Source: Gammaproteobacteria bacterium
Lineage (GTDB): Bacteria; Pseudomonadota; Gammaproteobacteria; Burkholderiales; Sulfuricellaceae
Length of the DNA: 35,683 nucleotides
Direction of reading: 5' to 3'
NCBI GenBank assembly: GCA_018823025.1
Contig: JAHJJI010000092.1
Location: forward strand, 1-35,683
The position numbers were made by a program, and so were the translations under genes. Below the pieces are notes generated by a model. That model saw only the letters and a program-made list of their open reading frames with translations, ran no database searches and had not been told where the DNA came from. How positions within the stretch are numbered: position 1 is the stretch's first letter; the number at the start of each line of letters is the position of its first letter. Positions 28,398-35,683 of the stretch are shown here, piece by piece.

Positions 28398-29330
28398 TCA
28401 ACTAGCCGAAGCGCCGCTTGGCACCCTTGCTTCTCTCATCCATTTCTTGATGCGCTGAGCATCGCCGACACGCGACAACTTGCCCCAGGAATCGAGTAGC
28501 ACAATCACCATCGGCCGATTCGCGATATTCGCCTGCATCACCAGGCAATGGCCGGCCTCGTTAATAAAGCCGGTTTTGGAAAGCCCGATCTCCCAGGTCT
28601 TGTTTCGCACCAGCATGTTGGTGTTTTTGAACTGAACCCGGCGCGGCCCGCCGCGCATCTCCACATCATAGAAGCCCGTGGTGGTCATTTCACTAATCAA
28701 GGGGTAAGCGTAAGCAGCGTTGACCATCTTGACCAGATCCTGCGCGGTCGAAACATTATTGCTGTTGAGGCCGGTAGAATCGACAAACTGAGTGTGCGAC
28801 ATGCCAAGACTCGCGGCCTTGCGGTTCATCGCAACGACAAAGGCCGGGAAACCGCCGGGATAAGCACGGCCTAAAGCTGCCGCCGCACGGTTCTCGGAGG
28901 ACATCAACGCCAGTTGCAGGGCTAGTTGACGGCTCATCTTCGTGCCGACCTTGATCCGGGAGTGCGTCCCTTTCAACGAGTCCCTGTCTTCATTGCTGAT
29001 GACGATTTTCTCATCGAGGGGCAGTTGCGCGTCCAGCACCACCATCGCTGTCATCAACTTGGTAATGGAGGCAATCGGCATGCGCGCATCGGTATTTTTT
29101 CCGAACAGCGTACGACCGGTCTTCTGATCCACAACTATCGCCGAGGACGAAAGCAGGTTAAGCCCGGAATGGCGAGAGGCGGTCCGCGTTTCTTCGTTCG
29201 TGAGGCTTGCCTCGGCCTGAAGCGCAATGCCCCCACCCTGATCCGTCTGGCTCTGCGCCGGACCGATCTCGCCAGCTATTGTTGCGGATGCAATGAAGCA
29301 CGCGCATCCCACCACCCAGTTTAACCGCAT
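28398..29330 (-). CDS. pbpG: D-alanyl-D-alanine endopeptidase, PBP7 family
   Basis: Cleaves D-alanyl cross-links in periplasmic peptidoglycan (peptidase S11). The 310-residue protein has a hydrophobic export signal at residues 1-20 or so. The serine active-site triad of motifs is intact: S88-I-T-K91, S145-E-N147 and K-T-G in LSKTGF (about 255). Long runs such as LMSSENRAAAALGRAYPGGF and EAGHCLVMQANI match E. coli PBP7 well. AAGGAGGGTGT before the ATG is a strong ribosome site, and a promoter is visible 40-70 bases upstream. Confidence 0.94.
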   Translation of the reverse strand: MRLNWVVGCACFIASATIAGEIGPAQSQTDQGGGIALQAEASLTNEETRTASRHSGLNLLSSSAIVVDQKTGRTLFGKNTDARMPIASITKLMTAMVVLDAQLPLDEKIVISNEDRDSLKGTHSRIKVGTKMSRQLALQLALMSSENRAAAALGRAYPGGFPAFVVAMNRKAASLGMSHTQFVDSTGLNSNNVSTAQDLVKMVNAAYAYPLISEMTTTGFYDVEMRGGPRRVQFKNTNMLVRNKTWEIGLSKTGFINEAGHCLVMQANIANRPMVIVLLDSWGKLSRVGDAQRIKKWMREARVPSGASAS

Positions 29331-29370
29331 ACACCCTCCTTGAAACCAGGACTTAAGAACTTACCTTTAA

Positions 29371-29400
29371 AGTGTAAACCAATTCAGAAAAAAATGTAAA
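29371..29400 (-). promoter_or_regulatory. Probable sigma-70 promoter of pbpG
   Basis: On the minus strand, TTTACA (29400-29395) and TACACT (29376-29371) are separated by 18 bases in an AT-rich region, about 40 bases before the pbpG start. The two boxes are embedded in a direct repeat of TGTAAACC(C)AATT on the plus strand, 22 bases apart, so a repressor could bind over the promoter. Confidence 0.5.
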
Positions 29401-29570
29401 CCCAATTTCTATGAATATTAACTTATCCTCATAATCTATCAGACAAATCATAACCAGCATCCCGTCCGGCTTTCTCTTGTCTGGCCATGGTTTTCTGGCA
29501 TTTTCAATGCAACGTGCTAATAATTAAACTTGGTAATTTATATATTGCACAGTTTAAGGAGAAAATATTA

Positions 29571-29768
29571 ATGGAGCCCGGCAACCATGGGGTTCACATC
29601 GACCTGGAATTCAGTCAGGCCACTTTACTGCTCGAACGACTGGAAGCATTGCGTGGCGAATTGGGTATGGTGGCCGAAGATCTAATCCGCTTACTGAGAG
29701 GGGCAGGCGTTGCCCCTCTCGCCGAACCCGACTCGGCCGACGCCGAAAATAATCCGGGAACGGCTTGA
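29571..29768 (+). CDS. Small protein of unknown function
   Basis: A 65-residue product; the ATG at 29571 is preceded by AAGGAGAAAA, which makes this start far better than the ATG at 29487. The first 45 residues are likely one or two helices with Leu/Glu/Arg (LEFSQATLLLERLEALRGEL, then GMVAEDLIRLLRG), and the end is acidic (PDSADAENNPGTA). No signal peptide or known motif is seen. It ends five bases before the icd stop and is convergent with icd. I do not recognise it; the ribosome site and the change from AT-rich intergenic DNA to codon-like composition support it as a gene. Confidence 0.65.
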   Translation: MEPGNHGVHIDLEFSQATLLLERLEALRGELGMVAEDLIRLLRGAGVAPLAEPDSADAENNPGTA

Positions 29769-29772
29769 GGGC

Positions 29773-31011
<1,239 letters not shown>

Positions 31012-31036
31012 GATTGCGTCCTATATAATGTTGTCC

Positions 31037-31582
31037 ATGAGCCGACTTATCCTGTTCAACAAGCCCTACGGCGTCATCACCCAATTCAGCAGCGACGGCA
31101 AACATGCCACGCTGAAAGAATTCATTCCCCTTCCCGGTGTTTATCCGGCGGGACGCCTGGACACCGATAGCGAAGGACTGCTCATTTTAACCGATGACGG
31201 ACCTTTGCAACACCGCATCAGCGACCCTCGCCATAAATTACCTAAAACCTATTGGGCTCAGTTAGAAGGCATTCCTGACGAAGCCGCGCTGGAAGGCCTG
31301 CGCCGTGGGGTAGATCTGGGCGACTTCGTCACACTGCCAGCCGAGGCCCGTCTCATTGATGAACCCCCGGACTTATGGCCACGCACGCCACCCGTGCGCT
31401 TCCGCAAACAGATTCCCACCAGCTGGATCGAACTGATCATCCGGGAGGGCAAGAACCGGCAGGTGCGGCGCATGACGGCAAAGGTCGGATTCCCCACCCT
31501 GCGCCTGATACGTTACCGTATCGGCGACTGGACTCTCACCGGCCTGGCTCAGGGAGAATGGCGTGAAATATCTCTCGCCTGA
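31037..31582 (+). CDS. rluE: 23S rRNA pseudouridine synthase, RluE/RsuA family
   Basis: Modifies uridine in rRNA to pseudouridine (RluE acts on U2457 of 23S rRNA in E. coli). The 181-residue protein starts with [20 protein letters not shown] and has the catalytic Asp motif [24 protein letters not shown] and the C-terminal [20 protein letters not shown]. There is no S4 domain, as in RluE. Frame-compatible ATGs lie at 31010, 31028 and 31037; the last best fits the family N-terminus, but no ribosome site is visible. TATAAT at 31023-31028 is a -10 candidate, which would give a nearly leaderless mRNA. Confidence 0.9.
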   Translation: MSRLILFNKPYGVITQFSSDGKHATLKEFIPLPGVYPAGRLDTDSEGLLILTDDGPLQHRISDPRHKLPKTYWAQLEGIPDEAALEGLRRGVDLGDFVTLPAEARLIDEPPDLWPRTPPVRFRKQIPTSWIELIIREGKNRQVRRMTAKVGFPTLRLIRYRIGDWTLTGLAQGEWREISLA

Positions 31583-31701
31583 GCAAACAAATACTTCTAT
31601 CCAACTGTCAACCACACTCCCAACCAGTCGTTACTGGATAGGACGCGCCATCGTGTCGCTTGAATTCAAAACTTAACCCGTTAAATCACAAGGAACCAAA
31701 A

Positions 31702-31929
31702 ATGAGCAAAATTCTGTCCGCACTGATCGCTGCTGCCTTCGCCGCTGTTACCTTCTCCGCTGTTGCTGCTGACGCTGCCGCTCCTGCTGCCGCACCTGCA
31801 GCGGCCGAAGCTCCTGCTGCTGAAATGGCCAAGCCTGCCAAGAAAGCTAAAAAAGCCCACAAAAAAGCCAAGAAAGCTAAAACCGCTAAAGCTGACGCTG
31901 CAATGGAAGCTGCGCCTGCTGCCAACTAA
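31702..31929 (+). CDS. Small exported Ala/Lys-rich protein
   Basis: A 75-residue product with AAGGAACC before the ATG. Residues 1-22 form a signal peptide (MSKILSALIAAAFAAVTFSA, cleavage after VAA or AVA). The mature protein is only Ala, Pro, Glu, Lys and Asp: an Ala/Pro segment, then a strongly basic run (KPAKKAKKAHKKAKKAK), then an Ala-rich end. The composition resembles histone H1-like tails or cationic periplasmic proteins; a role in binding polyanions is possible but not shown. A strong GAAA-loop terminator follows. Its last codons and terminator are duplicated at 34525. Confidence 0.8.
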   Translation: MSKILSALIAAAFAAVTFSAVAADAAAPAAAPAAAEAPAAEMAKPAKKAKKAHKKAKKAKTAKADAAMEAAPAAN

Positions 31930-31946
31930 TACCGGCGCAAGAAACG

Positions 31947-31975
31947 AAAAAGGCGGGGGAAACCCCGCCTTTTTT
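31947..31975. terminator. Rho-independent terminator of the Ala/Lys-rich gene
   Basis: AAAAAGGCGGGG (31947-31958) and CCCCGCCTTTTT (31963-31974) form a 12-base stem with a GAAA tetraloop, then TATT. It can also stop transcription from the minus-strand EAL gene, which ends 110 bases to the right. Confidence 0.9.
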
Positions 31976-32084
31976 ATTGGCACCACGTTTCACCCACGAC
32001 TAATAGTTACACCAATACAATCAGTTTGTTGCAAACAATACCCAGCCGGACGGCTGACACAAACAATCCTTCACCCCTTTGCAG

Positions 32085-34325
32085 TTAATGAAGCGCGACT
32101 TGCAAGTTCATGAACTGCTCGAACTCGGCCAGCGGCAATGCTCGGCTGAACAGGTACCCCTGGTGAGTATGACAGCCGTTGAGATCAAGAAAACCCTGCT
32201 GCGCCTCGGTTTCCACCCCCTCGGCAATAACATTCAGCCCCAGCGCATTCCCCATGGTGATAATAGCCTGCACCATCGTAGCGCCATTGGGGTCAGCGCC
32301 AATGGCGCTGATGAATGACTGATCAATTTTGATCTGGTCGAGCGGCAACCGCGTCAGATAAGATAAAGACGAATAGCCGGTACCGAAGTCATCCATCGAG
32401 AAACTGACACCAATGGCTCTGAGTGCCTGCATTTTGGTGATGGTGTCACTCAGGTTGTCGAACATCAGGCTCTCGGCCATCTCGATCTTGAGGCGCGTCG
32501 GATTGGCCCCGGTTTCCAAAAGCACCTGCTGTACCTGTGCAACAAAATCTTGCTGGTGGATCTGGCGTGCACTGACATTGACGGCAATCCGCAGTTCACG
32601 GGTGTGCGGATTGTTTTCCCAGGCCTTGATCTGGGCGCAAGCGGTTTCCAGCACCCACAGACCGATAGGCAGGACAAGCCGGGTTTCCTCGGCAAGCGGA
32701 ATGAACTCGCCCGGCGCAACCAGCCCACGTTCCGGATGCACCCAGCGCAGCAACGCTTCGGCGCCAACAAGGCCGTGCGTGCTTTCCATCTGCGGCTGGT
32801 AGTAAAGCTGTAATTGCTGGTGCTTCAGCGCCAGTCGCAGATCGGTCTCCAGGGCACTGCGCTCATCCTGCGCAGTCTGCATGGCGGGGTCGAAGAAATG
32901 CAGGGTATTACGCCCGGCGGTCTTGGACCGGTACATGGCGAGATCGGCATGCTTGAGCAGTTCCTCGACGGTCACATTGTTGTTGCAAAATAGCCCGATC
33001 CCTATGCTGGTGGTGCAGTGGTACTCGCTGTCCCTGAGGTGGTAGGGGCTGGCGAGAACCTCCTGCACCTTGTCCCCCACCAGCCTGGACTGTGCGGCGG
33101 CCTCTTCAACCTCTCCGCTCAGGTTTTCCAGCAACATCACGAACTCGTCGCCGCCCAGCCGCGCCACCATGTCGTCCCCACGCAGGCAGGCGTGCAGGCG
33201 CTGCGCCACCTCGACCAGCAGCAGGTCGCCGACATCGTGGCCACGCGTATCGTTAAGCGTCTTGAAATTATCCATATCCAGAAACAGGATCGCACCGCAG
33301 TGACCGCTGCGAGCTGTAGCGGCAAGCGCCTGGACCAGCCGGTCCTGCAGCAAACGGCGGTTGGGCAACTGGGTGAGCGGGTCGTAATAGGCCAGTCGGT
33401 AGATCTCGGCTTCCGCCTCAGGGTTATGCGTGATATTAGAATAAGTGCTGACGTAGTGGGTGACGCGCCCATCAGGCGCAGTAACGGCGGAGATCGTCTG
33501 CCAATCAGCGTAAATCTTGCCGTTCTTGCGCCGGTTCCATATCTGGCCCTGCCAGTATTTATTCTGCTTCAGGCTGTCCCACATGCGCTGGTAGTACGCC
33601 TGGTCGTGGCGTCCGGATTTGAGCAGCGCCGGTGTTTGCCCGACTGCTTCTTCCGCGCTGTAACCGGTCAGGCGGGTGAATGCCTGGTTGACCCGCACGA
33701 TGACTCTGTTGGCGTCGGTCACCATCATTCCCTGTTGCGATTCGAAGGCGATGGCGGCAATGCGCAGTTCTTCCTCGGCCTGCTTGCGCGCGGTGATGTC
33801 GGTCAGCGCGATATGCACCACCGGCTCGGCACCGAACTTTTCCAGGCGCAGATAATCCAGTTGCGCCTGGAAGCGCGATCCGTCCGCACGCTGGAGCACC
33901 GTCTCACAACGTTCTTTGTCGCCACGTAACATGACACGCATGAAATCCTGGCTCCAACGGTTGCGATCATCGCCAGTAACGAAGCGGGAAAAACGGCGGT
34001 GGATCAGCTTGCTACGCTCTTCTCCCAGCAACGCGGCCCCGCAGAGGTTGATTTCTGCAATCAGTGCCGCGCTGGTAAGGGTGAGATAGCCGACGGGGGC
34101 AAAATCATAAAGATCCACATAGCGGTCGCGGGATTCCTCCAGGGCAATTTGCGCCTGGCGCAAGGTCTCGTTCTGCATTTCCAGTTCGATCTGGTGCACC
34201 TGGAGTTCATGCAGGAGTTCCTCGGCAGGACGAGCTGTTGGTTCTGTCGCCAGCGAGCCGGCCAAGCGTGCCTCAGCGGATGACCTGAGCAGATGGAGGT
34301 CTTGCTCGGTCGGTTTCTTGCGCAT
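32085..34325 (-). CDS. PAS-PAS-GGDEF-EAL protein (c-di-GMP turnover)
   Basis: A 746-residue cytoplasmic signalling protein. The start is placed at 34325 because GTAGGAGG lies directly upstream; the TTG at 34340 would include this ribosome site. A coiled N-terminal region (about 30-75) precedes PAS 1 (about 75-195, ending DITARKQAEEEL) and PAS 2 (about 200-315). The GGDEF domain (about 320-485) has an intact GGDEF and an RxxD site (RGDD) five residues before it. The EAL domain (about 495-740) has EALLRW, the Mg-binding DDFGTGYSSL and the EGVETE motif. Both activities look catalytically competent, so net direction depends on the PAS signals. Confidence 0.93.
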   Translation of the reverse strand: MRKKPTEQDLHLLRSSAEARLAGSLATEPTARPAEELLHELQVHQIELEMQNETLRQAQIALEESRDRYVDLYDFAPVGYLTLTSAALIAEINLCGAALLGEERSKLIHRRFSRFVTGDDRNRWSQDFMRVMLRGDKERCETVLQRADGSRFQAQLDYLRLEKFGAEPVVHIALTDITARKQAEEELRIAAIAFESQQGMMVTDANRVIVRVNQAFTRLTGYSAEEAVGQTPALLKSGRHDQAYYQRMWDSLKQNKYWQGQIWNRRKNGKIYADWQTISAVTAPDGRVTHYVSTYSNITHNPEAEAEIYRLAYYDPLTQLPNRRLLQDRLVQALAATARSGHCGAILFLDMDNFKTLNDTRGHDVGDLLLVEVAQRLHACLRGDDMVARLGGDEFVMLLENLSGEVEEAAAQSRLVGDKVQEVLASPYHLRDSEYHCTTSIGIGLFCNNNVTVEELLKHADLAMYRSKTAGRNTLHFFDPAMQTAQDERSALETDLRLALKHQQLQLYYQPQMESTHGLVGAEALLRWVHPERGLVAPGEFIPLAEETRLVLPIGLWVLETACAQIKAWENNPHTRELRIAVNVSARQIHQQDFVAQVQQVLLETGANPTRLKIEMAESLMFDNLSDTITKMQALRAIGVSFSMDDFGTGYSSLSYLTRLPLDQIKIDQSFISAIGADPNGATMVQAIITMGNALGLNVIAEGVETEAQQGFLDLNGCHTHQGYLFSRALPLAEFEQFMNLQVALH

Positions 34326-34524
34326 CGCACCTCCTACCAATCCGTTACCTTAGCCCCATTGATCATGAGAGTGATTCGTGACAAAAAGTTCCGTTATTGA
34401 CCAGTGAATGCAGCCGCGGAGGTCACTAACTTTTTATCTGTTAGACAAGTTCTAACTATAGACCAGCCATAATTTATGGCAATTCCTCCATCGCCAGCAG
34501 CGATCATCTGCCTGGCACAGCCTT

Positions 34525-34610
34525 GCTGACGCTGCAATGGAAGTGACTCCTGCTGCCCAGTAATACCGGCGCAAGAAATAAAAAAAGACGGGGTTTCTCC
34601 CGCCTTTCTT
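34525..34610 (+). repeat. Duplicate of the 3' end and terminator of the Ala/Lys-rich gene
   Basis: Bases 34525-34563 read DAAMEVTPAAQ-stop, matching DAAMEAAPAAN-stop of the gene at 31702, and the following TAATACCGGCGCAAGAAA is identical to 31927-31944. The first 19 bases of the copy are also identical. The rest of the gene is absent: upstream of 34525 I see nothing coding. The two copies flank the PAS-GGDEF-EAL gene in direct orientation. This copy and its terminator are the only recognisable content of the 335-base gap between 34326 and 34660. Confidence 0.7.
34584..34607. terminator. Terminator copy, likely serving the FGE-like gene
   Basis: AAAGACGGG (34584-34592) pairs with CCCGCCTTT (34599-34607), with one mismatch and a six-base loop. 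Read on the minus strand it is followed by TTTTTTTATT, so it is well placed as a terminator 50 bases after the stop of the minus-strand gene at 34661. Confidence 0.65.
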
Positions 34611-34660
34611 ATCCGCATCCCGAACCCAGCGCGCGTACGCCGCCTGGCCGTCACCCGAAA

Positions 34661-35677
34661 TTAGCGCTCATCCTCATCAGCTTCGCGTAACAGACGCATG
34701 CCGACCAGCGTGTAGCGCGTCTCCGGAGAATTCCAGTTGCGGTACGACGACCGGGCATAGAATGACCAGGTATGCCACGATCCGCCGCGGCGTACGCGCA
34801 CCTTGCCCGATGCGGGACCCAGGGGATCATGGTCCGGCGACTGTGCGTAATAATTTTCGCCATACCAGTCTGAACACCACTCCCACACGTTGCCGTGCAT
34901 GTCGTAAAGGCCCAGCGCGTTCGGCGCGAAACTGCCCACCGGGGCCGTGAACTCGAAACCATCCCCCCCCGCAAGCGCATAGCCCTTCCACTGCGGCCAT
35001 TTCATCTTCGTATCGGCGGCGAAGGTATTCGCGACCTTCAGCAAGGATAGTGGGTCGTTACCGCTGTGGTAACGCATCCGGGTGCCGGCGCGGGCGGCAT
35101 ACTCCCATTCGGCTTCGGTCGGCAGACGATACGTCTTCCCTTCCTTCTCGCCGAGCCATTTGCTCATCGCCACAGCATCGTTCCAGGTGACATTCACCAC
35201 TGGATGATCTTCCCCCTGCTTGAAGCCGGGGTTAAGCCACGAATACTTTGGATTTCTCCCCTCGAAAGCATCACCCCGTTCCGACTTTTCGGGATCGTAA
35301 TCGGGGTTATAGCCGTACCCGCCGGTGCCATCAGCCTCCGATTCCGGTTTGTAGCCCGACGCCTCAACGAACTTCCTGAACTGGCCGACCGTCACCTCGT
35401 ATTGCCCCAGATAAAACGGCCGAGTAATGCGCACCTTATGCACCGGCGCTTCGTCGACTAGCGCCAGGAAACGCTCGCGACCGTATTGCGGATACGCCGT
35501 TGCGAGCGCTTCTGGCGACTCGTCACTCCCCATCATGAATTCGCCAGACGGGACCAGGACGAACTTCATGCCAAGCGAATTTTCAGCTTCTCTTGACGGT
35601 GTTTTTCCGGGTTCAGCCGACCACACGGACGAGATCATCAGCGCAACAATAAAGCTCATCGTTGCGCGTATAAACAT
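34661..35677 (-). CDS. Exported formylglycine-generating-enzyme-like (SUMF1 domain) protein without catalytic cysteines
   Basis: A 338-residue protein with an N-terminal signal peptide (FIRATMSFIVALMISSVWSA). The FGE-sulfatase fold follows: LGMKFVLVPSGEFMMGSDE, YLGQYEVTVGQFRKF, HPVVNVTWNDAVAMSKWL, YRLPTEAEWEYAARAG, GLYDMHGNVWEWCSDWYG and VRRGGSW. True FGEs carry two Cys shortly after RGGSY; here that region reads HTWSFYARSSYRNW, with none. It is therefore unlikely to make formylglycine and belongs to the broad group of exported SUMF1-like proteins of mostly unknown role. The ATG at 35677 is six bases from the window end, so its ribosome site is not visible and the true start could lie upstream. 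Confidence 0.88.
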   Translation of the reverse strand: MFIRATMSFIVALMISSVWSAEPGKTPSREAENSLGMKFVLVPSGEFMMGSDESPEALATAYPQYGRERFLALVDEAPVHKVRITRPFYLGQYEVTVGQFRKFVEASGYKPESEADGTGGYGYNPDYDPEKSERGDAFEGRNPKYSWLNPGFKQGEDHPVVNVTWNDAVAMSKWLGEKEGKTYRLPTEAEWEYAARAGTRMRYHSGNDPLSLLKVANTFAADTKMKWPQWKGYALAGGDGFEFTAPVGSFAPNALGLYDMHGNVWEWCSDWYGENYYAQSPDHDPLGPASGKVRVRRGGSWHTWSFYARSSYRNWNSPETRYTLVGMRLLREADEDER

Positions 35678-35683
35678 ATCAAC

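Noticed and set aside
33018-33929. A 303-codon plus-strand ORF inside the PAS-GGDEF-EAL gene
   Set aside because: Antisense to intact PAS and GGDEF domains; no family resemblance.
34661-35677. Annotation as a true formylglycine-generating enzyme (sulfatase activator)
   Set aside because: The catalytic Cys pair is absent, so only the fold, not the activity, is supported.

Overview
The window looks like a betaproteobacterial chromosome segment, most likely from the Nitrosomonadales / Gallionellaceae neighbourhood. That placement is an inference from moderately high GC, the gene families present and the overall protein flavour; no rRNA or other marker gene is present to fix it.

Layout. (1) 1-4005: a signalling block, with a hybrid PAS/histidine kinase/receiver protein cut by the window's left edge, a receiver-GGDEF diguanylate cyclase, and a receiver-PAS protein whose receiver is a close duplicate of its neighbour's. 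(2) 4269-9089: a CPA1-type cation/proton antiporter, a VF530-family small protein (minus strand), a glycine-zipper lipoprotein, two related secreted proteins with charged tails, and several decayed fragments (a lipoprotein C-terminus and a BON-domain gene). (3) 9090-20352: a tightly packed carbon/energy operon zwf-tal-[tkt remnant]-glgP-ackA-xfp-DUF2254-[xfp 3' fragment]-ppk2, mostly with ATGA overlaps. (4) 20526-27582: a small unknown gene followed by a complete N-type (alternative) ATPase operon atpDCQRBEFAG. (5) 27679-35677: mobA, a PBP7-type endopeptidase (pbpG), a small unknown gene, icd divergent from an rluE-type pseudouridine synthase, a Lys/Ala-rich exported protein, a PAS-GGDEF-EAL protein, and a formylglycine-generating-enzyme-like protein that lacks the catalytic cysteines.

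How the genes could work together. GlgP releases glucose-1-phosphate from glycogen, Zwf and Tal work in the pentose phosphate network, Xfp splits fructose-6-P/xylulose-5-P to acetyl phosphate, and AckA turns that into ATP plus acetate. PPK2 exchanges phosphate between polyphosphate and nucleotides, and the N-ATPase next door couples ATP to an ion gradient. This reads as a reserve-fuelled ATP/ion-homeostasis module for energy-limited conditions (inference). A vestigial transketolase start sits between tal and glgP, suggesting the operon once carried tkt. A small ORF matching the C-terminus of Xfp sits between the DUF2254 gene and ppk2, which points to rearrangement of the phosphoketolase locus.

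A palindromic sequence of the form GTGCG-N4-CGCAC followed by a purine-rich stretch occurs three times, always in intergenic DNA (6311, 6949, 20399). It lies ahead of the lipoprotein remnant, the first secreted-protein gene and the small gene leading into the N-ATPase operon, and may mark a shared regulator. No CRISPR array, tRNA, rRNA, complete insertion sequence or prophage was seen.
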